DNA from: an uncultured beta proteobacterium
GTDB lineage: Bacteria > Pseudomonadota > Gammaproteobacteria > Burkholderiales > Burkholderiaceae_C
Assembly (NCBI GenBank): GCA_903876735.1
Contig: CAIRAW010000077.1
Location: 23,946 to 87,945, forward strand
DNA: 64,000 bases
Direction of reading: 5' to 3'
A program made the translations under genes and the position numbers. Below the pieces are notes generated by a model. It did not search any database. It was given only the letters and a program-made list of their open reading frames with translations, and had not been told where the DNA came from. Positions 18,658 to 27,938 of the stretch are shown in pieces; positions within the stretch are counted from its first letter, which is position 1, and each line of letters begins with the position of its first letter.

Positions 18658-18900
18658 ATGAAAAAACTGATCGCCCTCGTTTCTATTTTGTCGGCCTTTG
18701 CCGCGTCAAGCTTCGCCCAAACCGCAGCGCCTTCGGCACCGGCACCGGCGCCGGCGCCTGCTGTTGCTGCAGCCAATGATTCCGCCGCACCGGCCAAGGC
18801 TGCCAAGGCTGCCAAGCCCGCCAAGGCCGCGAAGAAAGCCAAGCACGCTGGCAAGTCAACCAAGAAGGCCAAGAAAGCCAAGAAGGCAAAGGCCGCTTAA
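18658..18900 (+). CDS. Lys/Ala-rich small exported protein
   Basis: 80 residues. The N-terminal 21 (MKKLIALVSILSAFAASSFA) are a clear Sec signal peptide with an AxA-like cleavage site; then comes a Pro/Ala stretch and a tail of repeated AAK, AKK and KKA units with about 20 lysines. The mature protein would be very basic and disordered. ATG 18658 has a good GTAGGAAATACC ribosome-binding site and an intrinsic terminator follows, so it is a real, probably monocistronic gene. Function unknown; binding to DNA or acidic envelope polymers is only a guess. Confidence 0.7.
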   Translation: MKKLIALVSILSAFAASSFAQTAAPSAPAPAPAPAVAAANDSAAPAKAAKAAKPAKAAKKAKHAGKSTKKAKKAKKAKAA

Positions 18901-18906
18901 ACCCCC

Positions 18907-18930
18907 AAGCGCCCCTCACCGGGCGCTTTT
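18907..18930. terminator. Intrinsic terminator, shared by convergent genes
   Basis: AAGCGCCC (18907-18914) and GGGCGCTT (18921-18928) form an 8-bp stem with a six-base loop, followed by TTTT on the plus strand. It ends the Lys/Ala-rich gene and reaches the stop codon of the convergent efflux gene. Confidence 0.75.
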
Positions 18931-20341
18931 AGTTTGTGGGGTTCTGCGGGCTCCAGCCACCCCCCAGTACGCGGTACAGCGTGACCAGGTTTTGCTGGTA
19001 CTGCGCCTGAGCCTGCACCAGCGCCTGCTGCGCCGCAAACAGGGAGCGCTGGGCATCGAGTGCGTCGAGATAACTGGCCACACCATTGCGGTAACGCAAC
19101 TCAGCCAGTTGGTAGCGGTCCTGCTCGGCCCGCACCAGCGCTTGCTGCGCGTGCAACTGCTCGCCCAGCGTGGCGCGACCGGCCAGCGCGTCCGCCACCT
19201 CGCGGAAGGCGGACTGGATGGCGCGTTCGTACTGCGCCGTTGCGATGTCGCGGCTGACTTCGGCCACCCTTAAATTGCCCTGATTGCGCCCGGCATCAAA
19301 CACCGGTTGCAGCAACTGCGGCGCAAAACTCCATCCGCCTGACCCTGCCTTGAAGAGGCCGCTGAGCTCATTGCTGACGCTGCCCAGACTGCCAGTCAGG
19401 GTGATGCGCGGAAAGAAGGCCGCGCGCGCCGCACCGATGCTGGCGTTGGCCGCGATCAGCAATTGTTCGGCCTGGCGGATGTCGGGTCGGCGCACCAGCA
19501 GGTCCGAGGGCAGACCGGCTGCCAGTTCGGGCAGCGTGGACGGCGCGCTTATGGGCAGACCGGCAGGCAGCGTCGTTGGCAGTGCCTGGCCCAGCAGCAG
19601 CACAAGCGCGTTCTCGTCCAGCGCGCGCTGGCGTGTCACCTGGGCCAGTGCGACGCGGGCTGATTCGAGCAGCGACTCGGCCTGGCGCAGGTCGATCTGT
19701 GAACTCGCGCCATTGTCAAACCGCAGCTTGATCAAACGCAGAGAAGCTTCACGCGTGCGCAGCGTTTCGCGCGTCACACGCAGCAGTTCCTCGTCGCCCT
19801 GCAGCGCCAGGTAGTTATTGGCAACCGTCGCCACCAGGCTGATTTGCGCCGCCTTGCGCGCCTCCTCGGTCGCGAGGAATTGCGCGAGCGCGGCATCACC
19901 CAGGCTGCGCACGCGGCCGAACAGGTCGAGCTCATAGGCCGTCACCAGCACGCCAGCCGTGTAGGTGCTGCTGATGCCGCCCGCGCTGGTGGGCTGGCGT
20001 GAGCCGCTCAGACCCGCGTTCACGCTGGGCCACTGGTCGGCACGGCGGATGTCAAGTTGCGCGCGCGCCTGCTCGATGTTGAGCACGGCAATGCGAAGGT
20101 CGCGGTTGTTTGCCAGCGCCAGGGTGATCAGTTGCTTGAGGCGCGCGTCAACGAAGAACTCGCCCCAGGCGATATCCGGGCTGGCTGCGGGGCTGCTTGC
20201 GCTCGCGCTCCCGGGCGCAAAAGCGGGCGCGACCGGTGCGCCGGGGCGCTGGTAGTCCGGCGCCATCGAGCCACAAGCGCTCAGTATCAGCGCGAGCACG
20301 GCCGCGCTCACGCTTTTGAGTGGTTTGAGGTGCTGGCTCAT
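18929..20341 (-). CDS. RND efflux outer membrane factor, OprM/NodT family
   Basis: 470-residue outer-membrane channel lipoprotein of the tripartite pump encoded with the two upstream genes. The signal peptide ends in a lipobox (LILSACGS), then GSMAPDYQRP, and the two repeated OEP domains (IAVLNIEQARAQLDIRRA; RQAEQLLIAANASIGAARAAFFPRITLTGSLG; GVASYLDALDAQRSLFAAQQALVQAQ). Its start overlaps the end of the RND transporter gene by four bases, so expression is coupled. Confidence 0.93.
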   Translation of the reverse strand: MSQHLKPLKSVSAAVLALILSACGSMAPDYQRPGAPVAPAFAPGSASASSPAASPDIAWGEFFVDARLKQLITLALANNRDLRIAVLNIEQARAQLDIRRADQWPSVNAGLSGSRQPTSAGGISSTYTAGVLVTAYELDLFGRVRSLGDAALAQFLATEEARKAAQISLVATVANNYLALQGDEELLRVTRETLRTREASLRLIKLRFDNGASSQIDLRQAESLLESARVALAQVTRQRALDENALVLLLGQALPTTLPAGLPISAPSTLPELAAGLPSDLLVRRPDIRQAEQLLIAANASIGAARAAFFPRITLTGSLGSVSNELSGLFKAGSGGWSFAPQLLQPVFDAGRNQGNLRVAEVSRDIATAQYERAIQSAFREVADALAGRATLGEQLHAQQALVRAEQDRYQLAELRYRNGVASYLDALDAQRSLFAAQQALVQAQAQYQQNLVTLYRVLGGGWSPQNPTN

Positions 20342-23300
20342 GGCTTGCCCTCCGTCGGCGCCGGCGTGGCCGCGCTGTCGACATCGAGCTCGTGCGCGTA
20401 CTTGAGGCGCTGGCGCTCGCTGCCCTTGAAGATGCGGCGCACGACGACGAAGAACAACGGTACGAAGAATACCGACAGCGTGGTGGCGGTGATCATGCCG
20501 CCCATGACGCCGGTGCCGATGGCATGCTGGCTGGCTGAGCCGGCGCCCGATGCGATCACCAGCGGCAGCACGCCCAGGATGAAGGCCATTGAGGTCATCA
20601 GGATCGGGCGAAAGCGCAGGTGGGCGGCTTCCAGCACGGATTCAACCAGGCCCTTGCCCTGTGCGTGCAGGTCTTTTGCAAACTCGATGATCAGCACCGC
20701 GTTTTTGGCCGAGAGGCCAATGATGGTGATCAGACCGACCTTGAAGTAGATGTCGTTCTCCAGCCCGCGCAGTCCGGTGGCCAGCGTCACGCCGAGCACG
20801 CCCAGCGGCACGACCAGGATCACGGCAAACGGAATCGACCAGCTCTCGTAGAGCGCGGCCAGGCACAGAAAGACCGCCAGCAGCGAGAACGCGAACAGGT
20901 AGATTGCGGTCGAGCCGGAGAGTTTTTCCTCACGCGACTGGCCGGTCCACTCGTAGGCAAAACCCGGCGGCAACTGACCGACCAGGCGCTCCATCTCGGC
21001 CATTGCGGCCCCCGTGCTCTGTCCCGGTGCCGGCTCGCCGGCGATGCGAATGGTCGGGTAGCCGTTGTAGCGGATGGTCTGCATCGGGCCGGTGATCCAC
21101 TCGGTGCGGGCAAATGCCGACAGCGGTACCGGCTGGCCAGCGCTGTTGAGTGCGTTGATCTTCAGCAGGTCTTCTGGCTGCATGCGCGCATTGGCTTCGG
21201 CCTGCACCACGACGCGCTGCACGCGATTGGCGTTCGGGAAGTCGTTGACATAGGAAGAACCGAGTGCGGTCGAGAGCGAACTGTTGATGGCGCTAAAACT
21301 CACGCCCAGTGCGCTGGCTTTGTCACGGTCAATGCTGAGTTGCAATTGCGCGGCGTCTTCCAGACCGTCGGGGCGCACGGCGGTCAGCAGTTTGCTTTGT
21401 GCCGCCATGCCAAGCAACTGGTTGCGCGCTGCCACCAGCGCGTCATGGCCGTTGCCGCCGCGGTCCTGCAAGCGCAGGGCAAAGCCGTTGGCGCGGCCCA
21501 GTTCGGGAATCGGCGGCGGGCTGACCGGGAAAATAAAGGCATCGCGGATGCTGGAGAGTCCACCAAAGGCACGACCCACCAGACCCTGTGCCGAGTGGGC
21601 GGCGCCACTGCGCTCCTTCCAGTCCTTGAGCGTGATGAAGGCCAGGCCGGTGTTCTGGCCGCTACCGGCAAAGCTGAAGCCCAGGATGCTGACCATGCTT
21701 TCCACCTCAGGTTGTTTGAGGATGAAGTCTTCGACGCGGTTCATGACGCCGCCGGTGCGGTTCACGGTGGCGCCCGGTGGCAATTGCACGTTGACCAGAA
21801 TATTGCCCTGGTCTTCATTGGGCAGGAATGAAGTTGGCAAGCGGTTCAGCAGCAGGATCACTACCGCGATGATGGCGGCATACAGCACCAGGAAACGCCC
21901 GGTCTTCTTGAGCATGCGTGCGACCCAGCCTTCGTAGCCCTTGGCTGTAGCCGAGAAACCGCGATTGAACCAGCCAAAAAAACCGGTCTTGGCGTGGTGG
22001 TGACCAGCCTCCACCGGCTTGAGCAGGGTGGCGCACAGGGCCGGTGTGAACGACAGCGCCATGAAGGCCGAGAACAAAATCGAGCTGAGCATCACCACCG
22101 AAAACTGGCGGTAGATGTTGCCGATCGAGCCCTTGAAGAAAGCCAGCGGCACAAAGACCGACACCAGCACCACCGTGACACCGATGATGGCGTTGGAGAT
22201 CTGGCGCATGGCTTTGCGCGTGGCCTCCAGCGGTGACAGGCCCTCGGTGCTCATGATGCGCTCGACGTTTTCGACCACCACGATGGCGTCATCGACCACG
22301 ATGCCGATCACCAGCACCATGCCGAACATGGTCAGCACGTTGATCGAAAAACCCAGTGCCTGCAGCACGGCGAATGTCCCCATCAACGCAATCGGCACCA
22401 CCAGCGTCGGGATCAGCGTGTAGCGGAAGTCCTGCAAGAACAGGAACATCACCAGGAACACCAGAATCACCGCTTCGATCAGGGTTTCAATCACCTGACG
22501 GATCGAGATTTCGACGAAGCGCGAACTGTCAAATGGAATCACCGCCGTCACGCCCGGTGGGAAGTAGGGCGAGAGTTCCTGCAGGCGCTGTTTGATGGCC
22601 TTGGCCGTGGCGACCGCATTGCCGGTGGGCGAGAGCTGGACGCCGATGCCGGTCGACGGCTTGCCGTCCAGGCGTGACTGCGTGCTGTAGGACTGCGCGC
22701 CGAGTTCAATGCGCGCCACGTCCTTCAGCCGCACCGTGGAGCCGTCGGCGTTGGCACGCACGACCACTTCACCAAACTCATTGGCCGAGAGCAACTGGCC
22801 CTTGACGACGACGGTGGCGAAGATCGCCTGGCCCGGCAGATTCGGCAGGTCGCCGATGGTGCCCGATGCCACTTGCGCGTTTTGCGCGCCGATGGCGGCG
22901 ATGACGTCATTCGACGAGAGACGGTAGCCGACCAGTTTGGCCGGGTCGATCCAGATGCGCATGGCGCGCTCGGTACCGAACAACTGGGCTTGACCGACGC
23001 CCGGGATGCGCTGGATTTCAGGCAGCACATTGCGCGAAGCGTAGTCGCCCAAGGCCACCGGGTCGATGCGTGGATCGCTGGAAGACAGGATGGTGAAGAG
23101 CAGGAAGTTGGAGCGCGCCTTGTCGACTCGCACACCCTGCTGCGTCACGGCCTGCGGCAGACGCGGCGCTGCGCGGCTCAGACGGTTTTGCACATCAACC
23201 TGCGCCAGATCGGGGCTGGTGCCGGGCTCGAAGCTCAGCGTGATGGAACCGGTGCCGTCGGCCTGCGCCACGGATTCAACGTAGATCAGTCCCGGCGAGC

Positions 23301-23511
23301 CGTTCATCTCGCGCTCGATCACGCTGAGCACGCTGTCTTCGAGCGTCTGCGCCGAGGCGCCGGGGTAGGCGGCCGAGACGATGATGGAGGGCGGTGCCAC
23401 CGATGGGTACTGCGCCACCGGCAACTGCGTGACCGCCACCGCACCGAAGACCACGATGAAGAGTGCTATGACCCAGGCAAAGATCGGCCGGTCGATAAAG
23501 AATTGCGCCAT
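20338..23511 (-). CDS. RND multidrug efflux transporter, HAE-1 (AcrB/MexB) family
   Basis: 1057-residue inner-membrane proton-driven pump. N-terminus MAQFFIDRPIFAWVIALFIV is typical of the hydrophobe/amphiphile efflux family. Family motifs visible: GTSPDLAQVDVQNRL, the TM4 proton-relay aspartates in GIVVDDAIVVVENVERIM, and NAVLIIEFAKDL in the second half. 12 membrane helices and two large periplasmic loops are expected. It starts 10 bases after the stop of the adaptor gene. No repressor gene lies next to the operon, so regulation is unclear. Confidence 0.95.
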   Translation of the reverse strand: MAQFFIDRPIFAWVIALFIVVFGAVAVTQLPVAQYPSVAPPSIIVSAAYPGASAQTLEDSVLSVIEREMNGSPGLIYVESVAQADGTGSITLSFEPGTSPDLAQVDVQNRLSRAAPRLPQAVTQQGVRVDKARSNFLLFTILSSSDPRIDPVALGDYASRNVLPEIQRIPGVGQAQLFGTERAMRIWIDPAKLVGYRLSSNDVIAAIGAQNAQVASGTIGDLPNLPGQAIFATVVVKGQLLSANEFGEVVVRANADGSTVRLKDVARIELGAQSYSTQSRLDGKPSTGIGVQLSPTGNAVATAKAIKQRLQELSPYFPPGVTAVIPFDSSRFVEISIRQVIETLIEAVILVFLVMFLFLQDFRYTLIPTLVVPIALMGTFAVLQALGFSINVLTMFGMVLVIGIVVDDAIVVVENVERIMSTEGLSPLEATRKAMRQISNAIIGVTVVLVSVFVPLAFFKGSIGNIYRQFSVVMLSSILFSAFMALSFTPALCATLLKPVEAGHHHAKTGFFGWFNRGFSATAKGYEGWVARMLKKTGRFLVLYAAIIAVVILLLNRLPTSFLPNEDQGNILVNVQLPPGATVNRTGGVMNRVEDFILKQPEVESMVSILGFSFAGSGQNTGLAFITLKDWKERSGAAHSAQGLVGRAFGGLSSIRDAFIFPVSPPPIPELGRANGFALRLQDRGGNGHDALVAARNQLLGMAAQSKLLTAVRPDGLEDAAQLQLSIDRDKASALGVSFSAINSSLSTALGSSYVNDFPNANRVQRVVVQAEANARMQPEDLLKINALNSAGQPVPLSAFARTEWITGPMQTIRYNGYPTIRIAGEPAPGQSTGAAMAEMERLVGQLPPGFAYEWTGQSREEKLSGSTAIYLFAFSLLAVFLCLAALYESWSIPFAVILVVPLGVLGVTLATGLRGLENDIYFKVGLITIIGLSAKNAVLIIEFAKDLHAQGKGLVESVLEAAHLRFRPILMTSMAFILGVLPLVIASGAGSASQHAIGTGVMGGMITATTLSVFFVPLFFVVVRRIFKGSERQRLKYAHELDVDSAATPAPTEGKP

Positions 23512-23521
23512 GCCGCGCTCC

Positions 23522-24766
23522 TTATGACCGGGTGGCCGAAGCAGCGGCCGAGGCCGGTGCGGCCGGAGCCACTACGGCTCCGAGTGGACTCCAGGGGACC
23601 GGCTTGGCCCGTGGCGCCTTGCCCTGGAGCTTCTGGAAGCCGTCGACGACGACCTGCTCGCCCGCTTGCAGGCCTTCGAGCACCACCCACTGGTCATCCT
23701 TGGCAGAGCCGATCTTGACTGCGCGCGTGCTGACGCTGCCGTCGGCCGCCACCACTTTCACGCTGTCACCCTGCGAACTGCGCTGCACTGCCTGTTGCGG
23801 CAGCAGCATGGCCGAGTTAAGGGCAGCCTGTTCCAGGCGCGCGCGCACATACATGCCGGGCAGCAGGGTGCCTTTCGGATTGGGCACTTCGGCGCGCAGC
23901 GTGATCTGACTCGAGCTGGGGTCAACCGTCAGGTCCGAGAACAGCAGTTTGGCCGGCAGCGGGTACAGGCTGCCGTCGTCGAGCACGATGCGCACGGCGG
24001 CCGTCGCCTTGTCGCCGGCGCTCTTGAGTTTGCCGCTGGCAATCGCCGCGCGCAGGCGCAGCACGTCGGCCACCGGCTGCGTGATGTTGACAAACATGGG
24101 GTCAATTCTCTGCACCAGCGCCAGTGGTGTCGCTTCGCCTTGTCCGACCAGCGCACCTTCAGTCACCAGGGCACGACCGATGCGCCCGGAAATCGGCGAA
24201 CTGACGGCGGCATATCCGACGTTGATCTGCGCTGTCTGCACCGCGGCCTTGCCGATGGCGACGTCGGCTTGCGCCTGTTTGTGTGCGGCCACGGCGTTGA
24301 CGTAGTCCTGCTGGCTGATGGCATTGGCGTCGAGCAGCGGCTTGTAGCGCTCGGCCTGCGCCTGCGCCTGCATCAGATTGGCTTCGGCGCGCGCCAATGA
24401 GGCTTGCGCACTGGCCAGGGTGGCGCGGTAGGGCGCGGCGTCGATTTCGAACAAGGGCTGATCCGCCTTGACCTCGCTGCCTTCGCGGAACAACTGGCGC
24501 TGCACAATGCCGGCCACGCGGGCTCTGACCTGCGCCACGCGCGAAGCCTCGGTGCGCCCGGGCAACTCGGTCATCAGGCCAACCGTTCCCTGGGTCACGG
24601 TGACGGCGCCGACTTCAACCGGGGGCGGTGCTCCAGCGCCGGCTGCCGGTGGCGCGGCGCCTTGGCCGCAGCCCGCCAGCAGTGCCGCCAATACCGTGCT
24701 TGCCAGCACCCCGCGCTGCTGCGCTGACGCAAGCAGACCATTCAAGACGTTTTGTCCGATGAACAT
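23522..24766 (-). CDS. RND efflux periplasmic adaptor, AcrA/MexA family
   Basis: 414-residue membrane fusion protein linking the RND pump to the outer-membrane channel. Signal peptide with lipobox (LAALLAGCGQ) predicts an inner-membrane-anchored lipoprotein. Order of parts: lipoyl half (ELPGRTEASRVAQVRARVAG), coiled coil (ASAQASLARAEANLMQAQAQ), second lipoyl half (VGYAAVSSPISGRIGRALV) and beta-barrel. ATG 24766 follows AAAGGTTTGTGC, a good ribosome-binding site; the open frame extends 19 codons further but looks non-coding. First gene of the pump operon. Confidence 0.93.
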   Translation of the reverse strand: MFIGQNVLNGLLASAQQRGVLASTVLAALLAGCGQGAAPPAAGAGAPPPVEVGAVTVTQGTVGLMTELPGRTEASRVAQVRARVAGIVQRQLFREGSEVKADQPLFEIDAAPYRATLASAQASLARAEANLMQAQAQAERYKPLLDANAISQQDYVNAVAAHKQAQADVAIGKAAVQTAQINVGYAAVSSPISGRIGRALVTEGALVGQGEATPLALVQRIDPMFVNITQPVADVLRLRAAIASGKLKSAGDKATAAVRIVLDDGSLYPLPAKLLFSDLTVDPSSSQITLRAEVPNPKGTLLPGMYVRARLEQAALNSAMLLPQQAVQRSSQGDSVKVVAADGSVSTRAVKIGSAKDDQWVVLEGLQAGEQVVVDGFQKLQGKAPRAKPVPWSPLGAVVAPAAPASAAASATRS

Positions 24767-24861
24767 GCACAAACCTTTAGATGAAACTGAGCCTGGCCGG
24801 TGCCAGGTTGCAAGACAGTGCACAGTGTAAGCGGGGACGCAATTGCACGGGTTGTGGGGTC

Positions 24862-24930
24862 GTAGCCCGTATGGAGCCGAAGGCGCAATGCGGTTTGTCC
24901 AACGTTGACCCCGTATTTCATACGGGCTAC
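24862..24930. repeat. Palindromic intergenic element
   Basis: GTAGCCCGTATG (24862-24873) and CATACGGGCTAC (24919-24930) are exact 12-bp inverted repeats bounding a 69-bp element. The interior has further partly complementary arms (CGCAATGCGG). It lies between the divergent adaptor gene and the riboswitch. The form is that of a REP/MITE-like palindromic unit. Confidence 0.7.
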
Positions 24931-24983
24931 AGGCATTGGGAGCGCTTAGAATACGCCGGCTGGCTGCTCAGGCATTCCAGTAA

Positions 24984-25069
24984 ACGCTAGGGGTGCTGGT
25001 CGTCGCAAGACGGCTGGCTGAGAAAACACCCTGGAACTTGATCAAGGTAATTCTTGCGCAGGGAAGCGT
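24984..25069 (+). promoter_or_regulatory. TPP riboswitch
   Basis: The conserved THI-box pieces are present in order: GGGGTGC (24990-24996), GGCTGAGAAAACACCC, then GAACTTGATCAAGGTAATTC and GCGCAGGGAAGC. P1 closes with ACGCT (24984-24988) and AGCGT (25065-25069). It lies about 67 bases upstream of the TonB receptor gene and should lower expression of the three-gene operon when thiamine pyrophosphate is abundant. Confidence 0.93.
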
Positions 25070-25136
25070 CGCCAGACCCAGTCCGTTCCAAGCCGGCTGT
25101 TTTTGGCACCCCCCTGCCGTCGACTAAGGAACATCG

Positions 25137-27311
25137 ATGGCGCTCATCTCAAAACTGACACCGCTGGCCGCAGCACTCGCTGCACTCGCCAGTCTTTCTT
25201 CACAGGCGCAGACCGCGCCGCAACGCATGGAGCCGGTCACCGTGACGGCCAGGGCAGCACCGCTGCTCGATGCCGACAACGCGGACGTCGGCGGTTTTGC
25301 CGCGCCACTGGCCAAGACGCCGCAAAGCGTGACGGTGCTGAGTGCCGATCTGCTGGCCGGCAACGCCGTGCAGACGCTCTCAAAGGCGCTCAAGCTCGAC
25401 GCCTCGCTGTCCGACAACTACAACACCACCGGCTACATCGAGAGCGTCTCTGTGCGCGGATTCCTGCTCAACCAGAGCGGTAACTACAGCCGCAACGGGC
25501 TGGCGATTTCTAACTACGCGCCGATTGCGCTGGAGAACCAGGAGCGCATCGAAGTGCTCAAGGGTGTGGCCGGCCTGCAGTCCGGTGTCTCGGCGCCCGG
25601 CGGGCGTGTCAATTACGTCACCAAGGTGCCGCTGAAGGAGGCCTTCACGACCGTCTCGGTTGGAGGCGACGGCAACGGCGCGGCCAAGATTCATCTCGAT
25701 GCAAACCGCGTCATTGACGGCCTTGGACTGCGCTTGAACGTGGTTGATGAACACCTCGATTCGCCTTTCGACCAGGCCAGCGGCTCGCGCCAGATGCTGA
25801 GTCTGGCCGTGGCCACGGCGCTGGGGCGTGACACATCGCTCTCGGCCAATTTTGAATACCAGCGCAAGAGCCAGCCTTCGGTGCCGGGTCTCGGATTGCT
25901 CGACGGCAATGGCGACGGTGTTGGCGACACCTTGCCCAGCCCGATCAACCCGCGCCTGAATCTTGGCAACCAGAGCTGGTCGCTGCCGTTTCAGGTCAGT
26001 GCCACGACGGCCGAGATCGCGCTCAATCACCGCTTCAATGCGGACTGGCAGGCGCGTTTTGCCGCCAATACGCAGACCACGACCATCAATGACCGGCTCG
26101 CCTTTCCCGATGGTTGCAGCAATGCGGCGACCTACGTTTATCCGGGTTTGTGCGGCAACGGCGATGTCGACATGTACGACTTCCGCAGCGAAGGCGAGCG
26201 GCGCAGCCTGAACAGTTGGGACGCGCATCTCGACGGCAGATTCCAGGCCCTTGGCTTGCAGCAGGCCGCGCGTTTCGGAATCAGTGGCCGCAGCAGCCGC
26301 GCCGATTTGCCGGCCATGCAGGCCTACAACTATGTCGGCAGCAGCAACATCTTCGCGCCCCTTGCCGTGCCGGCGGATCCGACGCTGACGGTTCTCAACA
26401 CCAACGGCCGCGAACGTGCGCTCGATGCCTATGCCTCGCTGGTGTCGGATCTGGGAGCTGGCGTGCAATCCTTTCTGGGCGTGCGCGTCTCGCGTCTGAA
26501 CCGCAGCAGCGAACTCAGCGACGCCAGCGAAGCAGTCTCGTTCGAGCAGACCGTCAGCACACCCTGGGCCGGACTCGCCTGGTCCCCGACCGAGCGCACC
26601 ACGCTCTACGCCTCTTGGGGTCAGGGCGTGGAGCTTGAAGCGGTGCCGAACAAGCCCACTGTATTTGCCAATCCGGGCCAGGTATTGCCGGCACTCAAGA
26701 GCGAGCAGACCGAGATCGGCATCAAGTGGCAAGCCCATCCACGCCTGCGTCTCACGGCGGCTGTCTTCAGCATCGACAAGCCCTACGCTGATGATCTGCC
26801 CGGCGTGTTGGTCGATTCGTTGCCGATGCGCGTGGCCGGTGCCAAGACGGCGCGTCATCGCGGCGTCGAATTGACGGCCGCCGGCCATGTCGACAGCGCG
26901 CTGTCGCTGCAGGCCAGCCTGATGGCGCTCGATGCGGCCTACACACAGGCGCTTGATCCGGCATTGATTGGGCAACGCGTGACCAATGTGCCGCGCTACA
27001 AGGGCTCGCTGTTCGCCGACTACAAGATTGCCGCCGTGACGGGTCTGTCGCTCAATGCGCTGGCCAGCTTTGAGGGCGCCAAGACGGCAACGGCCGATGG
27101 CAGTGTGGAACTGCCGCGCGCCTGGCAGGTCGATGCTGGTGGCAGTTACCAGCAACGCCTGGCGGGCCACGTCACGACCTGGCGCCTGAACATCGAGAAC
27201 CTCACGAATCGCATCTACTGGCGTGAAGCGCCGACCACCGACTGGGGCGGCATCTACCTGTTCCCGTCCACGCCACGCACCGTTCGCGTCAGCGCCACGG
27301 TGGAGTTCTAG
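25137..27311 (+). CDS. TonB-dependent receptor, predicted thiamine uptake
   Basis: 724-residue outer-membrane gated barrel. Signal peptide of about 25 residues (ALASLSSQAQT), plug domain from about residue 55 (AKTPQSVTVLSADLL, then ERIEVLKGVAGLQSGVSAPGGRVNYVTK), then the beta-barrel ending in the typical aromatic C-terminus VSATVEF. By sequence alone it resembles siderophore receptors, but the TPP riboswitch directly upstream and the PnuC/PnuT gene four bases downstream argue that the ligand is thiamine or a thiamine derivative. ATG 25137 follows AAGGAACATCG. Confidence 0.88.
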   Translation: MALISKLTPLAAALAALASLSSQAQTAPQRMEPVTVTARAAPLLDADNADVGGFAAPLAKTPQSVTVLSADLLAGNAVQTLSKALKLDASLSDNYNTTGYIESVSVRGFLLNQSGNYSRNGLAISNYAPIALENQERIEVLKGVAGLQSGVSAPGGRVNYVTKVPLKEAFTTVSVGGDGNGAAKIHLDANRVIDGLGLRLNVVDEHLDSPFDQASGSRQMLSLAVATALGRDTSLSANFEYQRKSQPSVPGLGLLDGNGDGVGDTLPSPINPRLNLGNQSWSLPFQVSATTAEIALNHRFNADWQARFAANTQTTTINDRLAFPDGCSNAATYVYPGLCGNGDVDMYDFRSEGERRSLNSWDAHLDGRFQALGLQQAARFGISGRSSRADLPAMQAYNYVGSSNIFAPLAVPADPTLTVLNTNGRERALDAYASLVSDLGAGVQSFLGVRVSRLNRSSELSDASEAVSFEQTVSTPWAGLAWSPTERTTLYASWGQGVELEAVPNKPTVFANPGQVLPALKSEQTEIGIKWQAHPRLRLTAAVFSIDKPYADDLPGVLVDSLPMRVAGAKTARHRGVELTAAGHVDSALSLQASLMALDAAYTQALDPALIGQRVTNVPRYKGSLFADYKIAAVTGLSLNALASFEGAKTATADGSVELPRAWQVDAGGSYQQRLAGHVTTWRLNIENLTNRIYWREAPTTDWGGIYLFPSTPRTVRVSATVEF

Positions 27312-27314
27312 CCC

Positions 27315-27938
27315 GTGCTCGACACCGCCTTTACGCTGCTCGGCTCAGCCGTCACCTGGCTTGAGCTGATTGCCTTTTTTCTGGCGCTGGCCAACATCGC
27401 CTGCAATGTGTTCGAGATTCATTGGGGCTGGCCTCTGACGATCATTGCCAGCGCGCTCTACGCCTGGCTGTTTTATGCCAGCAAGCTCTACGGCGAAGCG
27501 GGGGTGAATCTGTTCTTCGTCGTCACGGCGTTTTGGGGCTGGTGGCAATGGCTGCGCGGGCATCGCGTCGGCTCGGACGCTGCGTTGCGCATTGCGCGGC
27601 TCGACGCCAGCGGCTGGCGCTGGTGTGTTGCCGGCTACCTTGTGCTCTGGTTGCTGTGTGCGCTGTTGCTGCGCAGCGTGACCGATTCTGACGTGCCCTG
27701 GGCCGACGGCTTTGTCACCGCCGGCAGTGTCGTCGGCACCGTGCTGCTGGCGCGCAAGTTGATCGAGAACTGGCCGCTGTGGCTGCTGGTCAACGCGGCC
27801 AGCATCGGGCTGTTTGCCTACAAGGGTCTGCAGTTGACGGTGCTGCTGTATGCGATCTTTTTTGTTCTGGCCCTCTGGGGCTGGCATGGCTGGAAACGGC
27901 GCATGGACGCGACGCAGCAGCAGGGCAGCGCGCCATGA
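27315..27938 (+). CDS. pnuT: PnuC/PnuT family transporter, predicted thiamine
   Basis: 207-residue inner-membrane protein with about seven hydrophobic helices and PnuC-family features (WPLTIIASALYAWLFYASKLYGEAG, FFVVTAFWGWWQWLRG, and VNAASIGLFAYKGLQLTVLLYAIFF with the conserved N..S..L..YK pattern). PnuC proteins carry nicotinamide riboside; the subgroup under TPP riboswitches is called PnuT and carries thiamine. These carriers work by facilitated diffusion plus metabolic trapping by a kinase. The GTG start lies four bases after the TonB receptor stop. Confidence 0.85.
   Translation: MLDTAFTLLGSAVTWLELIAFFLALANIACNVFEIHWGWPLTIIASALYAWLFYASKLYGEAGVNLFFVVTAFWGWWQWLRGHRVGSDAALRIARLDASGWRWCVAGYLVLWLLCALLLRSVTDSDVPWADGFVTAGSVVGTVLLARKLIENWPLWLLVNAASIGLFAYKGLQLTVLLYAIFFVLALWGWHGWKRRMDATQQQGSAP

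Noticed and set aside
24737..25136. Possible small gene between the RND adaptor and the TonB receptor
   Set aside because: The short frames cross the palindromic element and the riboswitch; structured RNA and repeats explain the region.
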